A stretch of 7,939 nt of DNA from Chitinophagia bacterium. GTDB lineage: Bacteria > Bacteroidota > Bacteroidia > Chitinophagales > Chitinophagaceae. The position numbers were made by a program, and so were the translations under genes. The notes beneath the pieces were generated by a model that saw only the letters and a list, made by a program, of their open reading frames with translations, was not told the DNA's origin and made no database searches. The stretch covers positions 1 to 7,939 of the forward strand of contig RGMU01000065.1 of NCBI GenBank assembly GCA_010021705.1. Reading direction: 5' to 3'. Of the stretch, positions 1-6,303 are shown piece after piece. The stretch's first letter is position 1. Every line of letters begins with the position of its first letter.

Positions 1-206
1 TGTAGATCCCCCTGCTTTCTCTGCTTGAGCGAGTCGATAAAACGAATCACACTTCTGGCGTTTTTTCCCAGCTCATCAGAGAGCCTTTTCATCCGATCGA
101 GCTCTTCGATCACGACAAGAGGGATAATTACATCATTATCGGTAAACTTGACGATAGCGTCAGGGTCGTGTAGAAGCACGTTCGTATCTATAATAAAAGT
201 TTTCAA
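1..206 (-). CDS. PhoH-family ATPase, N-terminal PIN domain (partial, runs off left edge)
   Basis: Sixty-eight codons are visible, starting at a TTG (206-204) and leaving the window at base 1. The protein begins LKTFIIDTNVLLHDPDAIVK. The IIDTNVLLHDP block, with its first catalytic-type acid D7, and the following VIIPLVVIEELD block (acids E34/E35) are the hallmark start of the PIN domain that precedes the PhoH ATPase domain in YlaK/PhoH2-like proteins. By family knowledge such proteins couple a PIN ribonuclease to an NTPase/RNA helicase; the ATPase half is outside the window. No ATG is available: in frame, a TAA lies only eight codons upstream of the TTG, so the start is either TTG or the true ATG has been lost at a junction. 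Codon use (CTC, CGG, GTC, ATC) is richer in GC than the next 400 bases, and the protein is not very like the Bacteroidota PhoH versions I know. I am sure of the family, less sure that the start is intact. Confidence 0.8.
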   Translation of the reverse strand, partial: MKTFIIDTNVLLHDPDAIVKFTDNDVIIPLVVIEELDRMKRLSDELGKNARSVIRFIDSLKQRKQGDL

Positions 207-599
207 TATCGCTTTGTAGATACAGAACAATTAACTGAAGCAGAAAAGAAGGTATTTATCTATACCGAAAAAATACTTTTGTTATTTGGAGGCAAACCAA
301 ATAAAGTAAAACATATCAAAATATCAGAAACAATGAGACCTAACATTCACAGCGTAGGAGCGAATACGGTTATGTCCTTGTACCCTGACATTGACAGTAG
401 TGAAGTATTGGGATGTTGGGACGAGAGTCTCTGTTCAATAGTAATTAATAGAAATCAGTTGATTTCTTTAGATGATTATGCAGGCACTTTAATACATGAG
501 TTAATACACGCCAAAACTGGTTATGAAGATGTCTCTAGAAACTTTGAGTATGTTCTTACAAAAACTATTGGAAAAATTACCAAACAAGCATTAACATAG
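207..599 (+). pseudogene. C-terminal fragment of GHKL/HSP90-like ATP-binding protein with HELIH motif
   Basis: The frame is open from 174 to the TAG at 597-599, but protein-like sequence begins at about 207 (YRFVDTEQLTEAEKKVFIYT), directly against the PhoH start. It contains the blocks KISETMR, a WDESLCSIVINRNQL strand region, and DYAGTLIHELIHAKTGYEDV, with HELIH encoded at 495-509. An ISETMR...WD...I.R.QL.SL..FAGTLLHE..HA..G..D..R.FE pattern is what I recall for the C-terminus of bacterial ATP-binding proteins with an N-terminal histidine-kinase/HSP90-like ATPase domain. HExxH followed by downstream acids suggests a zinc-peptidase-like fold. The ATPase part is missing, and no ATG lies near the beginning; TTG at 279 would cut into the conserved region. 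The piece is AT-rich compared with both flanks. I interpret it as a truncated gene remnant; a small expressed protein from a TTG is possible but less likely. Confidence 0.6.
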
Positions 600-704
600 G
601 CTTCACCTAAAGCCAGCCTGCTACCCAACATACCCGCAGGCATCTATTACGTTAGCCTGAAAGGCAAGGGCGGGAATGTGATGAAGATGGTGGTGAAGGG
701 GTAG
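600..704 (+). pseudogene. Remnant of a type IX secretion C-terminal sorting domain
   Basis: Immediately after the TAG at 597-599 and in the same frame, 34 codons read ASPKASLLPNIPAGIYYVSL, then KGKGGNVMKMVVKG and TAG (702-704). The pattern of LP.IPAGIYYV.L...G followed by K.VV and a stop is the end of the ~80-residue T9SS type A sorting domain, which directs Bacteroidota proteins through the Por secretion system for anchoring or release. Only the last strands are present; no cargo domain or start precedes it, so it cannot be a functional gene here. GC content jumps relative to the preceding fragment, which marks a join near base 600. An intergenic inverted repeat follows eight bases after the stop. 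The assignment rests on pattern recognition of a short sequence. Confidence 0.6.
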
Positions 705-711
705 TGGTTGG

Positions 712-823
712 TTTTTGTCTGAACTGTGATTTTTGTGAAAGGCGATGATTGCTATGACATATTTTTTACAAAAAATTATCACATAGTTCACCAAAATCTC
801 AAAAATCACAGTTCAGACAAAAA
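712..823. repeat. 112-bp near-palindromic element, copy 1
   Basis: The 23-bp arms 712-734 and 801-823 (core GTCTGAACTGTGATTTTT) are perfect reverse complements, extended by G735/C800. Within them lie two further nested pairs: CTATG 752-756 with CATAG 782-786, and ATTTTTT 761-767 with AAAAAAT 770-776. The whole unit can fold into one long hairpin or cruciform. A second copy in the same orientation is at 7571-7670; both keep GTCTGAACTGTGATT ends and the central block GCTATGACA(T/G)ATTTTTTACAA. I recall similar GTCTGAAC...GTTCAGAC palindromes scattered between genes in Bacteroidota genomes. It has no coding capacity and looks like a REP/MITE-like intergenic repeat whose mobilising enzyme is not in the window. 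Confidence 0.85.
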
Positions 824-846
824 TACCACAGTTCATACAAAAATAC
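807..846. repeat. 20-bp tandem duplication at the edge of the palindrome
   Basis: Bases 807-826 (CACAGTTCAGACAAAAATAC) and 827-846 are direct tandem copies with period exactly 20, differing only by G to T at the tenth base. The first copy includes the right terminal arm of the palindromic element, so the duplication copied the element end outward. This fits replication slippage, or a footprint of repeated insertion or excision at this site. Confidence 0.8.
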
Positions 847-908
847 CTCGCAAAACACTATACCCTAATCGGGCTTTGCTGTTCCACCAATACCCCTTTT
901 CCGTATTT

Positions 909-942
909 TTGCAAAACAATAGTAAAATAAACACTATATTTG
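909..942 (+). promoter_or_regulatory. Candidate Bacteroidota promoter for the response regulator
   Basis: TATATTTG at 935-942 matches the Bacteroidota -7 consensus TAnnTTTG exactly, with a TTG at 909-911 placed 23 bases upstream, at the long end of the accepted -33/-7 spacing. A start near 949 would give a leader of about 75 bases before the ATG at 1023. A second consensus match, TATTTTTG, lies at 904-911 and overlaps the proposed -33, so the exact box is uncertain. Apart from these boxes, the AT-rich stretch 848-1022 shows no gene, RNA or terminator that I can recognise. Confidence 0.4.
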
Positions 943-1022
943 TTGGTAAATAAGAGTAGGTAATACCAAAGGTAATTGATTACCGTAATTGGGTTAACAA
1001 GCCTTACGCCTAATATACTAAC

Positions 1023-1418
1023 ATGAAAAAAGCATTGATAATTGATGATGACTTAATTATGGTGCGTGCCATTGGCAAAATATTAAATGCCGATGGCTAT
1101 GAAACTGAATTAGCCACAGACGGCAAAGAAGCACTTGTTAAGCTGCAAGAAAACTCTTATGACCTAATAATTACCGACATCATGATGCCCTACTGCAACG
1201 GGCTAACCGTATTAAGCACCATTAAAGGCGATGAGTCTAAAAAAGACTCCCGCGTCATAGTGATGTCTTCTGCCGGTAATCCCGATATTTGGGACGAAGT
1301 AGTGCGCATTGGTGCAGACGGCTTTCTCAAAAAACCCATCTCCAAAATGGCACTCTTAGATGTGGTGAACGAAAGAACGTTTAAAATTGTCAACAAGTCT
1401 AAGTTAGATAAAAAATAG
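1023..1418 (+). CDS. Stand-alone CheY-like response regulator receiver protein
   Basis: This 131-residue protein is a single receiver (REC) domain. By family knowledge it accepts a phosphoryl group from a histidine kinase or phosphorelay and signals in the cytoplasm by protein contact. The acid pocket is D8-D9-D10 after the first strand (ALIIDDD), the phospho-acceptor is D52 in LIITDIMMP, the switch serine is S82/S83 in VIVMSSAG, and the conserved lysine is K104 in LKKP. All key residues are present, so it should be phosphorylatable. After residue ~110 there is only a short basic tail and no DNA-binding or enzymatic output domain. No kinase gene is adjacent, so the partner is unknown. The ATG at 1023 gives the canonical receiver start and is preceded by AT-rich sequence without a clear Shine-Dalgarno. 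It lies 82 bases before lysS, which has its own -7 box, so the two are probably separate units. Confidence 0.92.
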   Translation: MKKALIIDDDLIMVRAIGKILNADGYETELATDGKEALVKLQENSYDLIITDIMMPYCNGLTVLSTIKGDESKKDSRVIVMSSAGNPDIWDEVVRIGADGFLKKPISKMALLDVVNERTFKIVNKSKLDKK

Positions 1419-1486
1419 AGCTTTTAGTGCCACCATGCGCCAATAATTTGTAAGGTGTTCATAAACCGGAATTGCGCTACAAACTG

Positions 1487-1494
1487 TATCTTTG
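1487..1494 (+). promoter_or_regulatory. -7 promoter box of lysS, nearly leaderless
   Basis: TATCTTTG is an exact TAnnTTTG match that ends only six bases before the ATG at 1501. Because Bacteroidota transcripts start roughly 4-8 bases after this box, the mRNA would begin at or within a few bases of the start codon. No good -33 TTG is seen at normal spacing; the nearest, 1472-1474, is only 12 bases upstream. The box also explains why a TTG at 1492 should not be taken as the start: it would lie inside the promoter. Confidence 0.55.
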
Positions 1495-1500
1495 CGCGGT

Positions 1501-3009
1501 ATGACACATCTACTAAGCGAGCAAGAGATTATCCGCCGCGAAAAACTTAAAGAATTGCAATCATTGGGCATAGACCCATTCCCCGCTCCTGCCTATCCGG
1601 TTAGCCATACAGCCGCCGTCATAAAAGACAGCTATACAGAAGAAACCAAAGCCAGCTTTGCCCAAGTGTGCCTTGCAGGGCGCATTATGAGCATCAGAGA
1701 CATGGGCAAGGCAAACTTTGCCGTGCTGCAAGACAGTACCGGTAAAATTCAATTTTACATAAAGCGTGATGACATTTGCCCCACAGAAGATAAAACACTT
1801 TATGATATTGTTTGGAAAAAACTAATAGATATTGGCGACATTATAGGCATCAAAGGCTATGTATTTACCACCAAAACCGGTGAAACATCGGTACACGTGC
1901 AGGAATGGCAGTTGCTGTGCAAATCCCTGCATCCGCTACCCATAGTAAAGGAAAAAGACGGAGAAACGTATGACGAAGTTACCGACCTTGAATTTAAGTA
2001 CCGCCGCCGCTATGCCGACCTGATAGTCAACCCCAATGTGCGCCAAACATTTATCAATATCACTAAAATGAAAAATGCCATTCGTAGCTTCTTAAACGGC
2101 ATAGGGGCTATTGAAGTGGACACACCGGTGCTGCAAAGCATACCCGGAGGCGCATTGGCACGCCCCTTTATCACCCACCACAATGCCTTAGACATACCGC
2201 TTTACCTGCGCATAGCCAACGAACTTTACCTGAAAAGGCTGATTGTAGGAGGCTTTGACAGCGTTTATGAATTTAGCCGGAATTTCAGAAATGAAGGCAT
2301 GGACCGCACCCATAATCCTGAATTTACGATATTGGAACTCTATGTGGCTTATCAAGACTATCTGTGGATGATGAACACCACCGAGCAGCTACTTGCCACC
2401 ACAGCCATAGCCACCAACGGCACTACCATAAACTTAGCCCCGCCTTATAAGCGCATACCCATATACCAAGCCATATTAGACCATACGGGCATAGACATCA
2501 GCCAAAAAAACGAAGACGAGCTAAGGGAAGTGTGCCAATCGCTACATATACCCCTACCACCCGGCATAGGCAAAGGCAAAATAATAGACACCATATTTGG
2601 CGAAAAGTGCGAACACCACTATATACAGCCCACTTTCATTACCGACTATCCGGTAGAAATGAGTCCCCTCACCAAAAAACACCGTGATAAACCCGGACTC
2701 GTAGAGCGGTTTGAGCTTATTATTAACGGCAAAGAAATAGCCAATGCTTACAGCGAGCTTAACGACCCGCTTGACCAGCGAGCCCGCTTTGAAGAGCAGC
2801 TACAGCTTATGGAACGCGGCGATGACGAGGCAATGTTTATAGACCACGACTTTTTGCGCGCATTGGAATACGGAATGCCACCCACCGCAGGCATAGGCAT
2901 AGGTATAGACCGCTTGGCAATGTTGCTTACCGGAAATGTGTCTATCCAAGATGTGCTCTTATTTCCGCAAATGCGCCCCGAAAAGGCTATGGTGGCAGAA
3001 GGAGAGTAG
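1501..3009 (+). CDS. lysS: Lysyl-tRNA synthetase, class II
   Basis: This cytoplasmic enzyme charges tRNA-Lys with lysine using ATP. The 502-residue length agrees with bacterial LysS (about 505 in E. coli). From the N-terminus there is a helix with LSEQEIIRREKLKELQSLGI, an OB-fold anticodon-binding domain at about 57-140 (VCLAGRIMSIRDMGKANFAV), then the class II catalytic core. The core shows the LEFKYRRRYADLI entry, IPGGALARPFITHHNALD (about 214-231), motif 2 FRNEGMDRTHNPEF starting at 262, and motif 3 GIGIGIDRLAMLLTG from 464, with the usual VLLFPQMRP ending. All class-defining residues appear intact. ATG 1501 gives the usual family start; TTG at 1492 is rejected because it lies within the -7 box. 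The gene ends TAG and faces a convergent restriction gene one base away. It is a conserved core gene that anchors this region as chromosomal. Confidence 0.97.
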   Translation: MTHLLSEQEIIRREKLKELQSLGIDPFPAPAYPVSHTAAVIKDSYTEETKASFAQVCLAGRIMSIRDMGKANFAVLQDSTGKIQFYIKRDDICPTEDKTLYDIVWKKLIDIGDIIGIKGYVFTTKTGETSVHVQEWQLLCKSLHPLPIVKEKDGETYDEVTDLEFKYRRRYADLIVNPNVRQTFINITKMKNAIRSFLNGIGAIEVDTPVLQSIPGGALARPFITHHNALDIPLYLRIANELYLKRLIVGGFDSVYEFSRNFRNEGMDRTHNPEFTILELYVAYQDYLWMMNTTEQLLATTAIATNGTTINLAPPYKRIPIYQAILDHTGIDISQKNEDELREVCQSLHIPLPPGIGKGKIIDTIFGEKCEHHYIQPTFITDYPVEMSPLTKKHRDKPGLVERFELIINGKEIANAYSELNDPLDQRARFEEQLQLMERGDDEAMFIDHDFLRALEYGMPPTAGIGIGIDRLAMLLTGNVSIQDVLLFPQMRPEKAMVAEGE

Positions 3010-3044
3010 GCTAAAATGCTATGCCTGCAATGGCTTGCATTAGC
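3010..3044. terminator. Imperfect hairpin at the convergent lysS / restriction-enzyme ends
   Basis: GCTA (3010-3013) pairs with TAGC (3041-3044), ATGC (3016-3019) with GCAT (3037-3040), and GCC (3023-3025) with GGC (3032-3034), giving an interrupted 11-bp stem. It covers the last codons and stop of the minus-strand gene and begins one base past the lysS stop. No clean T-tract follows on either strand, so it is only a weak candidate for a shared bidirectional terminator. Confidence 0.25.
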
Positions 3045-6000
3045 TTGTTGGTTTCGGTTAGGGCTACTATCATTTGCTGATAATGCTGTATGTCTTCATA
3101 GCTCAAAACGCTACCCTTGCGGTCTTTAAGCCACTTTTGCGCCGGCTGATATGCCCCCACCCAATATTCCCATGCTACCGCGGGAACATCGGCAAAATAC
3201 TGCGTATCATTAATATACACCCTGCCGGCTTCATACTTTATGTGCGCCACTTCATTATCACCGCCTATGGGATATTGCGTAATCAATTTAGCCACCAGAG
3301 GGCTTTCCAATAGGTGTAGTTCCCTTAATTGACCGCCTAATGCCACCAATGCCCAAAAAGTAGAAGCATCTTTAGGGTAGGGGATAATAGGAAAGTCAAT
3401 TTTTAAGAACTCTTTATACCGCTCCCGGTAAACCGTACTGTGCAATATAGCATACACATAGTCTAACAAATCTATTGGCGCAAAGGCTTTAAGCGAAGCC
3501 TCCTTTTCCGCAGTAAATTTTAGCTTTAGTTTTTTGGCTATTTGCTTTACAATGTCTGCGTTCAAATTAGGTTGCCGAGAAGGTGGAGTTGCAGTATCCG
3601 CTAAGGCATTGCCGGAATATTGGTACAGAGGCAGCAGATATGTAATTTCACTTGTTCTATTAGAAAGGTAAGAGCTTTCCATTATCCGGTTGCAAATAAA
3701 CACATGCGTATAGCCCGTCCCTGACCTAAACTGCCGGCATACCGCCAAGCCTATATTTTTACCTTTTATAAAATGCTGCATAACCCTATTACGCGGCATA
3801 CAATGAAAACCCTTAGATTTGCCGGTATAGTAAGTATATTTAAGGTCAAAAGGACGATAGGTGATGGGAATTATTTTACCAAAATTCATACCGGAATCTA
3901 TTAAATCCTGTTTGGCATAAGCTACCTTCCAATCCCTTTTATCCTCCCCTAATTTAAACACATATCTTGCTCGCTCGGGGTCTAAGTCCACAAACTTATC
4001 TATGGTATCTTTCACCGCTGCGCGGCTATTTTTTATTGTAAAACTGTCCCTTGCCGTTACGATGCCTACAGAATTAAGCGGGAATAGGGCATTAAGCGAA
4101 AATCCTTTGGTATATGTTTTTTGCTGTCCAAAGTCTTTGTTTACAAAAAAGTAGTTCGGGGACTTATTAATTATTTTATCGTATTGAACAGTTTTTAAGC
4201 TATTTTTTAGCAAAAAATCAAATTTGGCTTCGCGTCTGCCATGCAGGTGATAGTGATACACTTGCCCTAATTCACCGGCAAGTTTTTTGCCGGTTTTTAC
4301 AAATATGTTTATGCTTACGCCTTGCATTATGTCAAACACATTTTCATCAACCGTGCCCTGCGCTGCGCGTTCTTTTTTGCGGGTGTTGCCGTGCAGGTCT
4401 ATAACATATATTTTGTCATAAGTTTTAAGCAAATTCCACCGCATTCCCCTAAAAGTAGGATTGTCTAAAAAACCATGCGGATTGATAAATGCCACCACAC
4501 CACTGCCGTTTTTCTCAATATAATGCTGCCCATAGCGTAAAAATTTTACATAATCGTCATTCAGCCATTTTGGATTGTGTTCTTTTAGTTTTTGCTTGCC
4601 TTCGGGTTCTCTTTTATAATCTTCTAACAGCAAGTTTATCCATTCATTTTTATTGGCACTTTCGCCACTGTAAGGCGGATTGCCCATTACCACCATTATG
4701 GGCGCATCTCGCTTAATGTAGTTTGCCTCATTGGCTTCATTGCTTAGCCATTCAGCGGCAAACAGTGTATTGGTGGCTGCATGGCTTTCTTCTAAGCTAT
4801 TGGTAAGATAAACGCGTAGCCGTTGGTCGTTTGGTGAAGCATAGCCGGTTTCTGCCAATAGCATGTCTAAGTTAATGTGTGCCATGGCATAAGGTGCCAT
4901 TAACAGTTCAAAGCCATTGAGGCGGGGTATAAGATAGTTGTCCACATAGCTGTTCCATGCACCTTGCTGTCCTTCAAAGCGAGTATAGTAAATGTGCTTT
5001 ACTATCTGTGCCAAAAAAGTGCCCGTGCCGGTGGCGGGGTCAAGTATTTGCACCTGATGCACCTCTTGGTCATACTCCCGCTGTCCGGCTTTATACCGCT
5101 TGTCGGTATCGGAGAGTTTTAATTTTATGGTAACTTTGCTATTATCGGCAAGCCCTGCCGGTAAGTTAAATTCCGATTGCAGCAACTCATCTATAGCCCG
5201 CACCATAAAGTTGACCACCGGCTGCGGTGTGTACCACACACCCCTTATTTTTCTTAACTTAGGGTCATATTCAGCTAAAAATGTTTCATAAAAGTGAATA
5301 ATAGGGTCGTTTTGTTGTGTATTTTTCCCAAAATCCTTTAATAGCGTTTTTAGGTCGGTTGTCTTAAAAATGTCTGCCAAGGCATCTACTATCCACACAA
5401 TGCGCTTGTCCAAGTTTATGCCTGCCACATGGTTGAATAGCAGCCTAAGTAGCGGATTCGTTTTCGGTATTAGTTCTGCTACCACCCTACGGCTAAAGGT
5501 GTTAACCGATGGGTCATGTAGCCGGGCGGCAAACATGCCATAAGCTATGGTTTGGGCATAAATATCGGCAAATTCGCCAATTTTCAGGTCCCGAATTAAA
5601 AATTCTCTTATCGTATTTAAGTCAACCCTAAGCGTACTATTGGCATGTTGTGCCTCATCTGCGGTAAGGGCTGCATTGATTGTGCTTGACAGCATTTTGG
5701 CTTTCGTAGCCATCATCGCAGCCAATACAGATGCCGATTGAATGGTTTGCCCCGTTTGCAAGGCAAAGTTTTTTAACTGCGCTATCAACAATTCAAAGTT
5801 TTCCGGCTGGCTTATCACTTTACCCCCCGCTATCGCTCCAATAGACAACTCTGTTACTAAAACCCCTTCTTTGAATATTTGAAATTGTAGATAGTTAGTA
5901 AGTATAAGGTTTGGCAACGCTGCTTTGTAGCGGTCAAACTGTGCCTGATATGCTTTGGCGTTAAGGTCTGCACCTAAGTCTTTGGCTTCAATATAGCCAA

Positions 6001-6196
6001 TCGGAATGTTGTCTTTTAAGCCGGAAAGTATATAGTCCGGTGCACCGCAGGCTATGCGCGTGGGTTCATTGGTGGTTAAAACATCGGGCAAAAGGGCTTC
6101 CAGCAATGCTTGCAAATCTCCCCTAAAGCTATGCTCGGTACTGATGCCGGAGCCATAGCGTGTATTAAGGTTGTTTATATAGGTTTGCAAGTTCAC
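3011..6196 (-). CDS. Single-chain restriction-modification enzyme, type ISP/IIG-like (nuclease + N6-adenine methylase + specificity)
   Basis: This 1061-residue protein should both methylate and cut DNA. Residues ~1-150 form a PD-(D/E)XK-like nuclease: GAPDYIL with D54, then GYIEAKD with E70 and K72. A helical connector (~150-310) leads to WYTPQPVVNFMV (321-332, methylase motif X region), SAM-binding motif I LDPATGTGTF (D386) and catalytic motif IV NPPY (506-509), typical of gamma-class N6-adenine methylases. Residues from ~650 to the end, including ITYRPFDLKYTYYT, resemble the type ISP C-terminal specificity domain. Classical type ISP enzymes (LlaGI, LlaBIII) are near 1,570 residues and carry a RecA-type helicase; I see no helicase motifs, so this is a compact helicase-less relative. 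The only usable start is GTG at 6196-6194, with a TAA four codons upstream (GTG is the fourth codon after it). Methylation and cleavage are in one gene, so no separate modification gene is needed. It sits between core genes, as defence genes often do. Confidence 0.85.
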   Translation of the reverse strand: MNLQTYINNLNTRYGSGISTEHSFRGDLQALLEALLPDVLTTNEPTRIACGAPDYILSGLKDNIPIGYIEAKDLGADLNAKAYQAQFDRYKAALPNLILTNYLQFQIFKEGVLVTELSIGAIAGGKVISQPENFELLIAQLKNFALQTGQTIQSASVLAAMMATKAKMLSSTINAALTADEAQHANSTLRVDLNTIREFLIRDLKIGEFADIYAQTIAYGMFAARLHDPSVNTFSRRVVAELIPKTNPLLRLLFNHVAGINLDKRIVWIVDALADIFKTTDLKTLLKDFGKNTQQNDPIIHFYETFLAEYDPKLRKIRGVWYTPQPVVNFMVRAIDELLQSEFNLPAGLADNSKVTIKLKLSDTDKRYKAGQREYDQEVHQVQILDPATGTGTFLAQIVKHIYYTRFEGQQGAWNSYVDNYLIPRLNGFELLMAPYAMAHINLDMLLAETGYASPNDQRLRVYLTNSLEESHAATNTLFAAEWLSNEANEANYIKRDAPIMVVMGNPPYSGESANKNEWINLLLEDYKREPEGKQKLKEHNPKWLNDDYVKFLRYGQHYIEKNGSGVVAFINPHGFLDNPTFRGMRWNLLKTYDKIYVIDLHGNTRKKERAAQGTVDENVFDIMQGVSINIFVKTGKKLAGELGQVYHYHLHGRREAKFDFLLKNSLKTVQYDKIINKSPNYFFVNKDFGQQKTYTKGFSLNALFPLNSVGIVTARDSFTIKNSRAAVKDTIDKFVDLDPERARYVFKLGEDKRDWKVAYAKQDLIDSGMNFGKIIPITYRPFDLKYTYYTGKSKGFHCMPRNRVMQHFIKGKNIGLAVCRQFRSGTGYTHVFICNRIMESSYLSNRTSEITYLLPLYQYSGNALADTATPPSRQPNLNADIVKQIAKKLKLKFTAEKEASLKAFAPIDLLDYVYAILHSTVYRERYKEFLKIDFPIIPYPKDASTFWALVALGGQLRELHLLESPLVAKLITQYPIGGDNEVAHIKYEAGRVYINDTQYFADVPAVAWEYWVGAYQPAQKWLKDRKGSVLSYEDIQHYQQMIVALTETNKLMQAIAGIAF

Positions 6197-6216
6197 CTTA
6201 TGCGCCGTTTAAGGGT

Positions 6217-6224
6217 TAAATATA
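6217..6224 (-). promoter_or_regulatory. Weak -7-like box upstream of the restriction-enzyme gene
   Basis: On the minus strand TATATTTA differs from TAnnTTTG only in the last base and lies 20 bases before the GTG start. No TTG is found at normal -33 spacing. The 107-base divergent spacer (6197-6303) must hold both this promoter and the one for the lipoprotein gene. A weak promoter would suit a restriction enzyme, but the match is poor. Confidence 0.2.
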
Positions 6225-6287
6225 CAATTATCCTACATTTTACTTGTCTTAACTGCCAATAACAATAAAAATTGCCTAATATACCCT

Positions 6288-6295
6288 TACTTTTG
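6288..6295 (+). promoter_or_regulatory. -7 promoter box of the DUF6452/DUF6048 operon
   Basis: TACTTTTG matches TAnnTTTG exactly and ends eight bases before the ATG at 6304, so the transcript would again be leaderless or nearly so. The nearest upstream TTG (6272-6274) is 13 bases away, too close for a normal -33 element. Confidence 0.5.
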
Positions 6296-6303
6296 CAGCC
6301 TAC

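Noticed and set aside
25..219. Plus-strand open frame of 64 codons
   Set aside because: It is antisense to the clearly recognisable PhoH N-terminus and has no protein-like pattern.
807..846. Start of a CRISPR array
   Set aside because: There are only two 20-bp units, directly abutting with no spacers, and they derive from the palindrome arm.
726..953. Plus-strand open frame of 75 codons running through the palindromic element
   Set aside because: The frame crosses the hairpin and the promoter region and has low-complexity, non-protein-like composition.
1190..1396. Minus-strand open frame inside the response regulator
   Set aside because: It is a shadow of a receiver domain whose active-site residues are all intact on the plus strand.
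1492..1500. TTG at 1492 as the lysS start
   Set aside because: It lies within the TAnnTTTG box; ATG at 1501 gives the normal family N-terminus.
3011..6196. BREX PglX or full-length type ISP enzyme with helicase
   Set aside because: No Walker A/DEAD-type motifs are visible; the N-terminal nuclease motif and 1061-residue length fit a helicase-less single-chain enzyme better.
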